A stretch of DNA of 8,697 bases from Treponema sp. (GCA_031271075.1 JAISWN010000351.1:1-8697); one strand, 5' to 3'; shown: positions 1 to 8,453, numbered from the stretch's first letter. Notes: generated by a model not told the origin, from the sequence alone. Numbers and translations are program-made.

Positions 1-971
1 CGCGGGTCTACCAAAGCTAAAAGTATGTCCGACAGGAGGGTCCCGATGACCGTCAATGTGCTCATGAGCAGCAGAAAACTGCCCGCCAGATACATATCCT
101 GGGATTGAAGCGCCCGCAGTAAAAGAGGGCCGGTCGTCGGCAGGTTGAGCACGATAGAGACTACGGAAGAACTGGACACCAAACCCGGCAGAATCCAGCC
201 CACAGTGCTGATAAAGGGGTTGAGCGCCACCCGGACAGGGTATTTTACCAGGAGCCCGCTTTCGGTAAGCCCTTTGGCCCTGGCGGTTACCACATAGGGC
301 CTTTTCAGTTCATCCAGCAGGTTTGCCCGCATTGTCCTGATAAGGCTGGCGGTTCCCGATAAGCCCAGGACTATCATGGGTATCCAGATATGTTTCAGGA
401 GATCTACCAATTTATCCCAGTTCCAGGCCGCTTCCAGATACTTTGGTGAAAAGAGCCCCCCCACGCTCATGCCGAATTTTGAAAAAGCTATATACATCAG
501 GGTGAGGGCAAAGAGAAAGTTTGGTATTGCCAGCCCTATAAAACCGAAAAAGGTAAAAACGTAATCGCCTATGGAGTATTTTTTAACCGCCGAATAGATG
601 CCAATGGGAAAGGCTACCATCCAAATAAAAATTAGCGTGCTGAAGGAGAGTAAAAAAGTAAGGCCCAGCCTGCCCCAGATTAAATCCTTCACCGGCCTGT
701 TCCACTCAAAAGACAAACCAAAATCCCCCCGGGTGATAATGGCGCTGATCCACTTCCAGTACTGGACAATAACGGGCTGATCCAGGCCATACCGGTCTTT
801 CCACAGCTCCAGGGTCCCCACATCAATAGTTTGCCCTTGTTCGATCATCCCCGCCACTCTTGAGGTAAGGTAATCACCCGGAGGGAGTTGAATAATGAAG
901 AAAGAAAGTATCGAAATACCAATAAGCGTGGGGATCATGTAGAGCACACGCTTGATAATGAATTTTATCAT
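1..971 (-). CDS. ABC importer permease, DppB/OppB-like (3' end cut by window edge)
   Basis: Inner-membrane permease of a peptide/oligosaccharide-type ABC importer; it would pair with the DppC-like permease encoded upstream to form the translocation channel. My reading of the reverse strand gives 323 complete codons from ATG at 971 with no stop. It begins [20 protein letters not shown], the usual DppB opening leading into the first membrane helix (about residues 8-28). A GDFGLS motif follows at 82-87, then hydrophobic segments around 103-125, 138-163, 195-212, 256-278 and 297-320. The EAA-like ATPase-contact loop is at about 225-252 ([10 protein letters not shown] through the ALNP segment). 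The visible end, ALVDPR, matches the family's usual C-terminus, so only a few residues are missing. The start overlaps the upstream ATPase stop as ATGA, and AAAGGAG lies 7 bases before it, so translation is probably coupled. Family is confident; the sugar-versus-peptide substrate is inferred from the neighbours. Confidence 0.93.
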   Translation of the reverse strand, partial: MIKFIIKRVLYMIPTLIGISILSFFIIQLPPGDYLTSRVAGMIEQGQTIDVGTLELWKDRYGLDQPVIVQYWKWISAIITRGDFGLSFEWNRPVKDLIWGRLGLTFLLSFSTLIFIWMVAFPIGIYSAVKKYSIGDYVFTFFGFIGLAIPNFLFALTLMYIAFSKFGMSVGGLFSPKYLEAAWNWDKLVDLLKHIWIPMIVLGLSGTASLIRTMRANLLDELKRPYVVTARAKGLTESGLLVKYPVRVALNPFISTVGWILPGLVSSSSVVSIVLNLPTTGPLLLRALQSQDMYLAGSFLLLMSTLTVIGTLLSDILLALVDP

Positions 972-2002
972 AGCTCCACTCCTTTGAGATTGAGAGACTC
1001 GGCGAAATGACAGGCGCAGAGATGGCCTCCGCCAATGTCTCGAATGGCCGGGATTTCCGTGCGGCACCTTTCCTGGGTGTATCTGCAGCGCGGATGAAAA
1101 TGGCAGCCCGGAGGGGGATTCGCCGGGTCCGCTACTTCCCCTTCCAGACGGATACGCGCCGAACGGTTCCGCAGTCTTGGATCGGGCTTGGGTACCGCGG
1201 ACATGAGCGCTTCCGTGTAAGGATGCTTGGGGTTGAAGTACAGCTCTTTCGTGTCCGCCAGCTCCATAAGGCGGCCTACATACATCACCGCGACCCTGCT
1301 GCACACATGCTGTACTACGCTTAAATTGTGGGCCACAAATAAATAGGTGAGGGAGAATTCTTCCTGAAGCTCCTGAAGCAGGTTGAGGGTCTGGGCCTGA
1401 ACGGAAACATCCAGGGCCGAAACCGCCTCATCGGCTACCACCAGCCGGGGGTTCAGGGCCAGAGCCCTGGCAATACCGATTCGCTGTCTCTCACCGCCTG
1501 AAAAAGCATGAGGGTAACGGCGCAGGTATTCGGGCCGGAGCCCTACCCGGCGGAGCAGCCCTGCTACCCGGTCTTCAAGTTCCTTCCCCCTAACACCGTT
1601 GTTGATCATCAGGGGTTCTCCCACAATATCAAGTATCGTAAGCCGGGGATTAAGGGAAGACTGGGGGTCCTGGAATATCATCCTGATTTCCCTGCGATAA
1701 GGCTTGAGTTCCCTGTTGTTCAGAGAAGAGAGATCCACTACGGCGCCGTTCCCGGAGGTATAGCCGATACTGCCGGCTGTAGGCCTATATACTCTCAGAA
1801 CGCAACGGCCCAGGGTCGTTTTCCCGCAGCCTGATTCGCCCACGAGCCCCAGGGTCTCCCCCTGGTACAGGGAAAAATTGACGTCATCTACCGCCTTGAC
1901 CGTACCCACCTGGCGATTCAAAAAACCTTTGGTAATGGGAAAGTGCATTCTGAGGCCGCGTATATCAAGAATAATTTTACCGGCCTCCTGGATTTCGCTC
2001 AT
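968..2002 (-). CDS. ABC importer ATPase, DppF/OppF-like
   Basis: Cytoplasmic ATP-hydrolysing subunit of the importer, expected to form a heterodimer with the DppD-like ATPase. The 344 residues show Walker [10 protein letters not shown] at 55-63, Q-loop Gln111 in MIFQDP, signature FSGGERQR at 167-174, Walker [13 protein letters not shown] at 187-198 with catalytic Glu192, and switch His225 in [14 protein letters not shown] and AHN are conservative variants of the more usual DEPVSALD and AHD and do not suggest inactivity. The oligopeptide-type C-terminal domain follows at about 240-335 ([15 protein letters not shown]) with Cys300, Cys306, Cys313 and Cys329, plus Cys331. Length is normal for OppF/DppF. 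The ATG shares the ATGA overlap with the DppD-like stop and has AAGGAG 7 bases upstream; the gene's own TGA overlaps the next permease start. Subunit identity is confident; the transported substrate is not shown. Confidence 0.96.
   Translation of the reverse strand: MSEIQEAGKIILDIRGLRMHFPITKGFLNRQVGTVKAVDDVNFSLYQGETLGLVGESGCGKTTLGRCVLRVYRPTAGSIGYTSGNGAVVDLSSLNNRELKPYRREIRMIFQDPQSSLNPRLTILDIVGEPLMINNGVRGKELEDRVAGLLRRVGLRPEYLRRYPHAFSGGERQRIGIARALALNPRLVVADEAVSALDVSVQAQTLNLLQELQEEFSLTYLFVAHNLSVVQHVCSRVAVMYVGRLMELADTKELYFNPKHPYTEALMSAVPKPDPRLRNRSARIRLEGEVADPANPPPGCHFHPRCRYTQERCRTEIPAIRDIGGGHLCACHFAESLNLKGVEL
979..985 (-). promoter_or_regulatory. Ribosome binding site of the DppB-like gene, inside the DppF-like coding region
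   Basis: AAAGGAG lies 7 bases before ATG 971, within the final codons of the DppF-like gene. It fixes the start of the otherwise edge-truncated permease. Confidence 0.8.
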
Positions 2003-3009
2003 GGCTTTTCTCCTTCGCCGTATAAAAAGCAGGAAACTTCCCTGCCGGGACCAGGATTGATTGCCGGCGGTATATCCCTGTCACAAAGTCCCTTTATTGC
2101 CCTGTCACAGCGGGGATTAAAAGGACAGCCTTTGGGCCGGTTAAAGGGATGGGGAACCATGCCTTTGATGGAATCCAGTCTTTCCACAGGACCTGCGCTT
2201 AATTTGGGTATGGACTTTAAAAGAGACACCAGGTAGGGATGTTTTGGATCGTGGAAGATATCGTCCACGGAACCCCGTTCAACCACTTTGCCCAGGTACA
2301 TTACCACCGCCTCATCGGCAATTTCAGCCACTACCCCCAGGTCGTGAGTGATAAACATTACCGACATGTTGTATTCCCGCTGCAGGCCCTGGATAAGATC
2401 CAGGATATTCGCCTGGGTTGTTACATCCAGCGCGGTGGTAGGCTCATCCGCGATAAGCATGCGGGATCTGCAGCTTAAGGCCATGGCTATCATGACCCGC
2501 TGTCTCATGCCCCCGGACAATTCAAAAGGGTATGAATCGAAGCGCTGTTCCGCTTTGGGAATGCCTACTTCCTTGAGTACCTCTACGGTCCTTGCCTTGG
2601 CGTCTTCCTTTGTAAAACCAAGATGGAGCCTGATTGCTTCCGCAATCTGCTCGCCCACGGTATGAACAGGCGACAGGGAGGACATGGGCTCCTGAAAGAT
2701 CATGGAAATATCCGCCCCGCGTATTTTACGGATCTCCTGCCCTTTGGGGGACAAGGCGGTAACATCAATCTCGCCTCCATCCCTGGCGGCCAGCCTGATG
2801 ACGCCTTCCACGATTTTTCCGGGGGGATCGATAAGCCGCATGATGGAACGGGCGGTAATAGATTTCCCGCAGCCGGATTCGCCTACGACACAGAGGGTCT
2901 TGCCGGTTTTGATGTTGAAATCAACGCCATCTACCGCCCTGACAACTCCCTCATCGGTATAAAAGTAGGTTTTCAACCCTTCAACTTCAACCAGATTATC
3001 TTTATTCAT
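1999..3009 (-). CDS. ABC importer ATPase, DppD/OppD-like
   Basis: Second cytoplasmic ATPase of the importer. The 336-residue protein has Walker A GESGCGKS at 43-50, Q-loop Gln106 in MIFQEPMSS, signature LSGGMRQR at 164-171, Walker [13 protein letters not shown] at 184-195 with Glu189, and switch His222 in ITHDLGVV. All catalytic motifs look intact. SGGMRQR rather than SGGERQR, and [10 protein letters not shown], are typical of the D-type rather than F-type subunit. The C-terminal oligopeptide-type domain (about 245-330) includes [12 protein letters not shown] and Cys295, Cys301, Cys309 and Cys327, the spacing that binds a [4Fe-4S] cluster in mycobacterial relatives. ATG at 3009 is preceded by AAGGA with 8-base spacing inside a 41-base gap after the DppC-like gene. 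Its stop overlaps the DppF-like start. Confidence 0.96.
   Translation of the reverse strand: MNKDNLVEVEGLKTYFYTDEGVVRAVDGVDFNIKTGKTLCVVGESGCGKSITARSIMRLIDPPGKIVEGVIRLAARDGGEIDVTALSPKGQEIRKIRGADISMIFQEPMSSLSPVHTVGEQIAEAIRLHLGFTKEDAKARTVEVLKEVGIPKAEQRFDSYPFELSGGMRQRVMIAMALSCRSRMLIADEPTTALDVTTQANILDLIQGLQREYNMSVMFITHDLGVVAEIADEAVVMYLGKVVERGSVDDIFHDPKHPYLVSLLKSIPKLSAGPVERLDSIKGMVPHPFNRPKGCPFNPRCDRAIKGLCDRDIPPAINPGPGREVSCFLYGEGEKP
2010..2015 (-). promoter_or_regulatory. Ribosome binding site of the DppF-like gene, inside the DppD-like coding region
   Basis: AAGGAG lies 7 bases before ATG 2002, within the last codons of the DppD-like gene. It supports this start and the ATGA-coupled reading. Confidence 0.75.
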
Positions 3010-3016
3010 ATACCGG

Positions 3017-3022
3017 ATCCTT
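3017..3022 (-). promoter_or_regulatory. Ribosome binding site of the DppD-like gene
   Basis: AAGGAT, whose AAGGA core ends 8 bases before ATG 3009, lies in the 41-base spacer 3010-3050. I see no other signal in that spacer: no strong hairpin and no convincing promoter. Confidence 0.65.
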
Positions 3023-3050
3023 AATCAGAGTAACCGACTTTGTGGACAGA

Positions 3051-4187
3051 TTAATTATAGGGGTCAGCCGCGTCACGGAGACCGTCTCCCAGGAAATTGA
3101 GGGCCAGTACGGCGATTACCACCGAAATACCGGGGAAAAATAAAAGCCAGGGACATGCCGCGATGGAACGAATATTTTGGGCCTCCTGGAGCAGAACCCC
3201 CCAGCTTACCACAGGCGGTCTGAGGCCTACTCCCAAAAAGCTTAGAGATGTTTCACTCAATATCATCTGCGGAATGGAAAGAGTTACCGATGCGATGATA
3301 TGGCTCACAAAAGAGGGAACCATGTGATGCAGGATTATCCGCAGTTCGCTGCAGCCGTCCAGCCGGGCGGCGGTAACAAAGTCCTCGGTTTTAAGGGCGA
3401 AAAATTTGCCCCGCACTACCCGGGCCAGTCCGGTCCACTGGATGAATGCGATTATGAGGGTGATGGCGAAATAAACCCGCAAAGGGGGCCAGCTTAAAGG
3501 TATGGCCGCGGCAAATCCCATCCAGAGGGGAATGGTAGGAATGGAACGGAGGAATTCAATGATCCTCTGGATAAGGTGGTCTATGGGACCGCCGTAATAA
3601 CCGGAAATGCCCCCCAAGAGTATACCCAAAAAGAGGCTGATAATAACGCCGATAAGGCCGATGGACATGGATATCCTCGTGCCATGGATAACCCGGCTTG
3701 CCACATCCCGGCCCATGCTGTCGCCGCCCCAGAGGTACATGGGCTGTTTGGAATCCGCAGGGCTTATAAGATGCCTGCTTGCGGGAAAGAGCCCCCAGAG
3801 TTTATAGGGCTCTCCCTTCCCAAAGAATTTAACCGGTATTATTCTGCCCCGGTCTTCCGCAAACTCCCTTCTTAGGGAAGCCGGATTTACCTTCGTGCTG
3901 TAACCGTAAACAAAAGGCCCCCATATCTTTTTTCCATCTTCGCCGGTTCTCACAAAATGCAGCAACTGGGGCGGCTGGTTTTTGCATTCCGCGAAATAAG
4001 ACATAGCGGAATAAGGAGCGAGGAATTCGGCGATAATCACAACCAAATACACAAGAATTACTACCACTCCTGATCCCAGAGCCAGCCTGTGCTTACGGAA
4101 ACGCCACCACATGAGTTTCCATTGGCCGGCTACATCGACCCTCGTTTCACCGGCGGCAGATTCGGCGTTCTGAATAGCTTTCTTCAT
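3051..4187 (-). CDS. ABC importer permease, DppC/OppC-like, with enlarged periplasmic loop
   Basis: Second inner-membrane permease, the partner of the DppB-like protein. The 378 residues start with a cytoplasmic tail containing WKLMWWRFRKHRLALGS, a typical DppC lead-in, then TM1 at about 37-57 ending in EFLAPYS. An outside segment at about 62-145 is far longer than in classical DppC (family members are usually near 280-300 residues). The canonical core resumes at LWGGDSMGRDVASRVIHGTR (152-171), followed by helices around 174-197, 212-230, 238-257, 293-317 and 345-366. The EAA-type ATPase-contact loop is at about 268-291 (EDFVTAARLDGCSELR). The C-terminus LNFLGDGLRDAADPYN is the standard family ending. 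The gene starts 12 bases after the GH42 stop with only a weak AGGTAA site, so coupled translation from the enzyme gene is likely. I infer that the extra loop contacts the binding protein. Confidence 0.95.
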   Translation of the reverse strand: MKKAIQNAESAAGETRVDVAGQWKLMWWRFRKHRLALGSGVVVILVYLVVIIAEFLAPYSAMSYFAECKNQPPQLLHFVRTGEDGKKIWGPFVYGYSTKVNPASLRREFAEDRGRIIPVKFFGKGEPYKLWGLFPASRHLISPADSKQPMYLWGGDSMGRDVASRVIHGTRISMSIGLIGVIISLFLGILLGGISGYYGGPIDHLIQRIIEFLRSIPTIPLWMGFAAAIPLSWPPLRVYFAITLIIAFIQWTGLARVVRGKFFALKTEDFVTAARLDGCSELRIILHHMVPSFVSHIIASVTLSIPQMILSETSLSFLGVGLRPPVVSWGVLLQEAQNIRSIAACPWLLFFPGISVVIAVLALNFLGDGLRDAADPYN

Positions 4188-4192
4188 CTTGA

Positions 4193-4198
4193 TTACCT
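4193..4198 (-). promoter_or_regulatory. Weak ribosome binding site of the DppC-like gene
   Basis: AGGTAA, 5 bases before ATG 4187, is the only Shine-Dalgarno-like sequence in the 12-base gap after the GH42 stop. It is clearly weaker than the sites of the enzyme genes, suggesting lower or coupled translation of the membrane subunit. Confidence 0.5.
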
Positions 4199-4199
4199 G

Positions 4200-6308
4200 T
4201 TATTTAAGTTCATAAACAGTTACGTACCGCGCGGGAACGCTTACACTAAAAGCTCCGTCCGCAAAGGTTCCCCGGGGCCCCAAAACCGCGGCAGCGGAAC
4301 TATACTGGTCTGTGGGGAATTCCACCCTCCCGGGAATAGCCTGGCGTTTGGGATTGGCTATCCACAGATAGGTTCCCCCTTCGCCATCCTGAAGCCTGGC
4401 AATTATCCGGGGATCCGACACCTTCACCCTCGTCTCTTTACCGCCGAATTTGAGAACCCCTTCAAAGAAGGAAGTTTCCGCCCGGTTTGGAGGGCGATAA
4501 TCACCCGTAGCGCCGCCGTGGGCCTGATAGCCCCAGCCCGGCATAGTACCGATGAGCCTGGTTTTTCCCTTCCCGAATTTATTATCTACCGCGGCGATTC
4601 TGCCATCATCGTACCATCCTGCCGCAACGCCTGTGGCAGGTTCATAGCACTGGAGATATTCACCGCCCCAGAGGCGATCCCCCGCTACCGTAAGGGGAAG
4701 ATCCCCCAGCAGATCCGGGGTGAATTCCACATAAGTTTCCTTAACGCCGAAAAGCTCATCCATACCGGAACCGGGCTGGATTTCCCCCACATGGAAGCGG
4801 TCGCCAAAATAAGCGGGGCAGCCTTCGGACACCAGGGTTCCCCCCCGGGAGACCCATTCCCTGAGGGCCTTGACGGTCCCGGAGGAAAGCATCACCGGGT
4901 AAGGCAGGTAGAGGAGATCCCAACCGGCTATGTCGTCAATATGCACAAAATCCGCTTGTATGTTCCGGTCAAAAAAGCCCTGATAAACACCCTGAACCGC
5001 CTTCGTGTATGCTTCGGTGGAACGCCGCAAAGCATAGGTGTGAAGCTCGCTTTCCGGGGCAAAGATGATACCGATCTGGCCTTTCACCGGCTTTGATTTA
5101 AGAACCTTTTCCTGCTCCCCCGCGGTTATCCATTTGCAGGAGGCGGAAACGGCGTTGGATCGGTCGGTTCTGCTTCCGTCAAGGCCATAGGGACCGAATG
5201 CGCCGAAAAGATCCCCGTCCAAAAGGGGCCGCCAGCGGAGGTACATAAAACCCCGGGCCCCCGCCATAAGGGAGACAAAGTTCCAGTACCGGGCGTCTTC
5301 CGGGGAGGCGATACGGCCTTCATCCCGTTTCTTGTTAAGCACGTTTGACTGCAGCCAGAGGGGCCCCGCGTAGGATTCGGCGTGCCACCAGGGCTTGCCC
5401 CGGCAGGAAGCCCTGACCAGATCGGCGGCCTGGAACTGCCTCCAGGGATCGTCACCGTGACGGGAAGATCCCCAGGTCATGCCGTAGATCTCAACTTCCG
5501 AAGCGGCGCGCCAGTCGTCACAGCCCCTGCCGGCGGCGCCGGCCAGACTCATGGCAATACCGTGGGCAACAATGGCGCAGTCCTGATCACAGGCGCGGAT
5601 AATTTCGGCCCGGCGGCGCATATACCCGTAGGCGTTTTCAATTCTGAACTGCTGCCAGTCGATAGTATCGGGATACGGCCCCGGCGACAGGGGCGGCGCC
5701 ACATCTTCCCATTCGGCAAACCCGTAACGATGCCAGGCTTCGGAAACATCCCGGGGAGTCCGGTATTTCTTTTTTAACCATTCCCGGAATTCCGCTTTGG
5801 TAGCCTCGCAGTAACAGGTACGCTCATCATAGTTACATTCGTTCCAAATATCGTATCCGCCCAGACCGGGATGGCCTTTGTAATGTTTCGCCAGTTCTCC
5901 GATAAAATTTTCCGCCGCGGCGCGGTAATCGCCGTTATCCCAGCACATGTTGACCGCGCCGATAGCACAGCTAACCTGCATAAAGCTGCCGGGACGGCTT
6001 CCGTCGGCGCGGACCAGCCGGGCGCGATCGTACTTGCGGAGAAGCCATTCGGGGCCAAGCACGGTCATCTCGGCGATGATTGTTTTCATGCCGTTTTTCG
6101 CGGCCAAATCCAGTTGCCGGTCGTACTCATCCCATTCAAAACGTCCCGGCGCCTGCTCAATGGCGGCCCACATAAACCAATGCCTGAAAATATTCATTCC
6201 GTCCTCCCGGGCGACGGAATAATCGCGTTCCCAATCTTTTTGGGGCGGATTGGTTTTCCTGAAGTAAACCGCTCCGTACGGCAAATTCGGCAGTATTCCC
6301 GATTTCAT
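4200..6308 (-). CDS. GH42-type beta-galactosidase-like glycoside hydrolase
   Basis: Retaining glycosidase of clan GH-A, probably acting on imported beta-linked galactosides or related sugars in the cytoplasm; no signal peptide is present. Of 702 residues, about 1-395 form the TIM barrel, opening with LPYGAVYFR and DGMNIFRHWFMW as in GH42. Glu157 in GYDIWNE is the predicted acid/base and Glu311 in PWWHAESYAGP the predicted nucleophile, so the active site looks intact. Residues about 408-625 form the Rossmann-like trimerisation domain (KGQIGIIFAPESELH, then a GWDLLYLPYP strand and REWVSRGGTLVSEG). About 626-702 form a small C-terminal beta domain. The zinc-type cysteine cluster is incomplete: Cys122, Cys165 and Cys167 are present, but Thr170 stands where a fourth Cys often sits. 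ATG at 6308 has AGGAGGG just upstream, overlapping the previous stop. Family is strong; exact sugar specificity is unknown, and GH42 also includes arabinosidase activity. Confidence 0.9.
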   Translation of the reverse strand: MKSGILPNLPYGAVYFRKTNPPQKDWERDYSVAREDGMNIFRHWFMWAAIEQAPGRFEWDEYDRQLDLAAKNGMKTIIAEMTVLGPEWLLRKYDRARLVRADGSRPGSFMQVSCAIGAVNMCWDNGDYRAAAENFIGELAKHYKGHPGLGGYDIWNECNYDERTCYCEATKAEFREWLKKKYRTPRDVSEAWHRYGFAEWEDVAPPLSPGPYPDTIDWQQFRIENAYGYMRRRAEIIRACDQDCAIVAHGIAMSLAGAAGRGCDDWRAASEVEIYGMTWGSSRHGDDPWRQFQAADLVRASCRGKPWWHAESYAGPLWLQSNVLNKKRDEGRIASPEDARYWNFVSLMAGARGFMYLRWRPLLDGDLFGAFGPYGLDGSRTDRSNAVSASCKWITAGEQEKVLKSKPVKGQIGIIFAPESELHTYALRRSTEAYTKAVQGVYQGFFDRNIQADFVHIDDIAGWDLLYLPYPVMLSSGTVKALREWVSRGGTLVSEGCPAYFGDRFHVGEIQPGSGMDELFGVKETYVEFTPDLLGDLPLTVAGDRLWGGEYLQCYEPATGVAAGWYDDGRIAAVDNKFGKGKTRLIGTMPGWGYQAHGGATGDYRPPNRAETSFFEGVLKFGGKETRVKVSDPRIIARLQDGEGGTYLWIANPKRQAIPGRVEFPTDQYSSAAAVLGPRGTFADGAFSVSVPARYVTVYELK

Positions 6309-6311
6309 ATA

Positions 6312-6318
6312 CCCTCCT
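6312..6318 (-). promoter_or_regulatory. Ribosome binding site of the GH42 gene, overlapping the upstream stop codon
   Basis: AGGAGGG uses the last two bases of the upstream TAG (6317-6319) and lies 3-4 bases before ATG 6308. Terminating ribosomes would sit on the next start region, so the two glycosidase-type proteins are probably made in coupled amounts. The spacing is slightly short. Confidence 0.8.
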
Positions 6319-8428
6319 ATTCTACGTCGACAGCCACAACTTCGTGATCCAGGAAGGATGGAACAGAGAGGCTCAATTTTCCATCCTCCAGTTTATACTG
6401 AGCATTTTTCCCGCAGGAAAGGAGTTTTACCGCCGCCGGCTTTACCCCCCTGGGGAGTACAAACGTAAGTTCCTGGGGGAAGGACGGAAGAATTTCCCGG
6501 ACAGGCCCCTGCATACACATGGGATTTGTCATATTGACAAGATGCACCGTAAGGGATTTTTCCTGTTTCCAGACCGCCACGTCAAAGACGCCGGGGCCCT
6601 TTAAAGTAACAACCGGCTCTTCCCTGGTAACCCAGTTTACCGTATTTATAAAGAGGCGCAGATGATCTGTGATAAAGAGGTTCCAGAAGACAGCGTCTAT
6701 GTCCCAGGGGAAGTAAGCCGCCCTGCCGGCGCCGTAATCCCTCAGGTAGAGTTCCGGAATGCCGGTGTGATCTTCCCGGGGGAATACTTCTTCCATGGGG
6801 AGATCCGGGTAAGCCGGGATAAGAGTTACCGGCTTGGAAGGAAGAGGGGTGTTTTCCTTAACAGGCAGCCTTGCGTTGCCGTTGACTATGCGTTCCGTAT
6901 CATGGAAACCGTCGAGAACCGGATGCTTTGTATCCATCTCCAGGCGGAGGTATGAATTCTTTACGAAGACTTCCGGTTCACCCGCGAGATCCGCGCCAAA
7001 GAGTTCGGCAAGGCCCAGGTTTGGCTTCCTGTTCCCCCTTTCGTCATACAGGGAAGTTTCATAGGTAGCCACAAGCCCGCCGCCTGATTTAACAAAAGCC
7101 TTGATCCCTTCGCACTGGGCCGCCGACATACAGGCAATGTTGGGGAGAATGAGCGTTTTGAAACGTGAAAGATACCCCTGATCCGTAAGGTAACTTTCAT
7201 GCACCATTTCAAAGGGGATTCTGCTTTCCGTAAGGGCATGGTAAATCCCGTCGATTGAAGCGGCTACCTTTGCCCGGCCGTTTTCGGCGCCGTAATAGTT
7301 TCCCGTGGACTGGGAAAACACCAGGCCGACTCTGGCAAGATTGGCGGTATTTCTCAGGTAGGGCTCCCAATCGGCGTAGCGGTTGTAGAGTTCCTTTACC
7401 GTATCCATCCAGCGCCGGTCGTATATCTTGCCGTGGAATTTGGTAAACCACACCCTGAGCCCCTGGGCGACCCCTTCCGAAACAAAGAGCCGGAGTTCCT
7501 CGCTGTTAATAACGGAATCTTTCCAGCGGTTAAGGCCCTCAAAACCCATGCTGAAGATGCCGCCGATAGGTTTGTTCCCCATAACGGCCCGGAATTCCTT
7601 GCCGTTTTCCCCGTTTGCCCAAAGGGGCATGGCCTTGGGCCGCGCCTGACGGTCGGCGAAGAGCAGATCCGAATAATCCCCAAGCCAGCGCATATCAAGG
7701 CCGCTTAGGGCCCCGCCGCCGGAATTGGGAATGAACCGCGCATAGGGACTTATCTTCCTGATATCTTCGTCCCAAAGCCGGCAGAGTTCAAAAAGCCGTT
7801 CCTGTACAAAACCAATATAAGCCTTGTAAGAAGGATCCGAGAGCGCCCTTTCCCTGGGCAGTTCCAGTCCTGTTTTTTCCCTGAACATCTTTTTGCAGTT
7901 CTCGCAGTAACAGAAACCTGAACCGGCCCACCGATTGGCAAAGATGGCGTCTACGCCGTATTTACCGACAATTTCCCTGTTCACTTCGGTCATAAATTTA
8001 AAGTTGTAATCTCCAAGGGCGCAGGTAATCCAGGCATGATCCTTTGACCAGTGCTTCCGGTACTCCCCTTCAGGGGTAACAGCCAGCCATTCAGGATGAG
8101 CGTTTTTCTGTTCATCATGGACCGCATGGGGATCGGTCCGCACAATAACGGACATATCCAGTTTCCGGCAATTTTCCACCAGGTATCCAAACACATCGTT
8201 GTTGTCATTTACTTTCGGGCTCACGTACTGGAGAGGAACCTTGGAAGGGTGATAGGCAATGTAGCCGCCGGTACTGATAACCGCGCCCTGGCATTTTATA
8301 TCCTTAAAATACCGGATCCAGAGGTCGGGATCGAAAGTGCCGGGATCATCATCGGTAAGGGTAAGCTGGGCCCAGCGCATGGGTTTGTTGAACCATCCCT
8401 GAATTGTGTAACCGTGAAACTGAAACAT
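6317..8428 (-). CDS. Putative TIM-barrel glycoside hydrolase (GHL6-like) with beta-galactosidase trimerisation-type domain
   Basis: Probable cytoplasmic carbohydrate-active protein; the reaction is unknown. The 703 residues start MFQFHGYTIQGWFNKPMRWA with no signal peptide. About 18-335 read as a TIM barrel: strands near RWAQLTLT (18-25), GAVIST (48-53), VIVRTDPHAVH (94-104), DAIFANRWAG (160-169), RFIPNSG (231-237), LLFADRQA (255-262), GGIFSMGFEG (289-298) and LRVWFTKFHG (324-333). A CYCENC cluster (Cys173, Cys175, Cys178) follows the fourth strand. About 364-605 match the Rossmann-like trimerisation domain of GH42 (ARVGLVFSQSTGNYYG, LILPNIACM, FVKSGGGLVATYE). The rest is a small beta domain. 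I see no canonical GH-A Asn-Glu acid/base pair: the fourth strand ends Asn165-Arg166. Architecture resembles families named hypothetical glycosyl hydrolase 6 or alpha-amylase family protein. I chose ATG 8428 because GGAGGAG lies 5 bases upstream and the protein begins with the conserved text; a longer frame extends into the hairpin. Confidence 0.8.
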   Translation of the reverse strand: MFQFHGYTIQGWFNKPMRWAQLTLTDDDPGTFDPDLWIRYFKDIKCQGAVISTGGYIAYHPSKVPLQYVSPKVNDNNDVFGYLVENCRKLDMSVIVRTDPHAVHDEQKNAHPEWLAVTPEGEYRKHWSKDHAWITCALGDYNFKFMTEVNREIVGKYGVDAIFANRWAGSGFCYCENCKKMFREKTGLELPRERALSDPSYKAYIGFVQERLFELCRLWDEDIRKISPYARFIPNSGGGALSGLDMRWLGDYSDLLFADRQARPKAMPLWANGENGKEFRAVMGNKPIGGIFSMGFEGLNRWKDSVINSEELRLFVSEGVAQGLRVWFTKFHGKIYDRRWMDTVKELYNRYADWEPYLRNTANLARVGLVFSQSTGNYYGAENGRAKVAASIDGIYHALTESRIPFEMVHESYLTDQGYLSRFKTLILPNIACMSAAQCEGIKAFVKSGGGLVATYETSLYDERGNRKPNLGLAELFGADLAGEPEVFVKNSYLRLEMDTKHPVLDGFHDTERIVNGNARLPVKENTPLPSKPVTLIPAYPDLPMEEVFPREDHTGIPELYLRDYGAGRAAYFPWDIDAVFWNLFITDHLRLFINTVNWVTREEPVVTLKGPGVFDVAVWKQEKSLTVHLVNMTNPMCMQGPVREILPSFPQELTFVLPRGVKPAAVKLLSCGKNAQYKLEDGKLSLSVPSFLDHEVVAVDVE

Positions 8429-8433
8429 AAACG

Positions 8434-8440
8434 CTCCTCC
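8434..8440 (-). promoter_or_regulatory. Ribosome binding site of the GHL6-like gene
   Basis: GGAGGAG lies 5 bases before ATG 8428. It decides the start in favour of 8428 over the in-frame ATG at 8452 and a TTG at 8485. The latter sits inside the inverted repeat, and neither has a comparable site at proper spacing. Confidence 0.85.
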
Positions 8441-8453
8441 AAGATTAAACATT

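Noticed and set aside
1..971. Apparent non-coding region with two short plus-strand frames (376-564, 598-780)
   Set aside because: The minus strand reads through as one uninterrupted DppB-like permease of 323 codons; the plus-strand frames are shadows.
4089..5096. 335-codon open frame on the plus strand, the longest on that strand
   Set aside because: It runs antisense across the GH42 gene and into the DppC-like gene, both with clear family motifs; its translation shows no recognisable domain. It is a shadow of GC-rich coding sequence.
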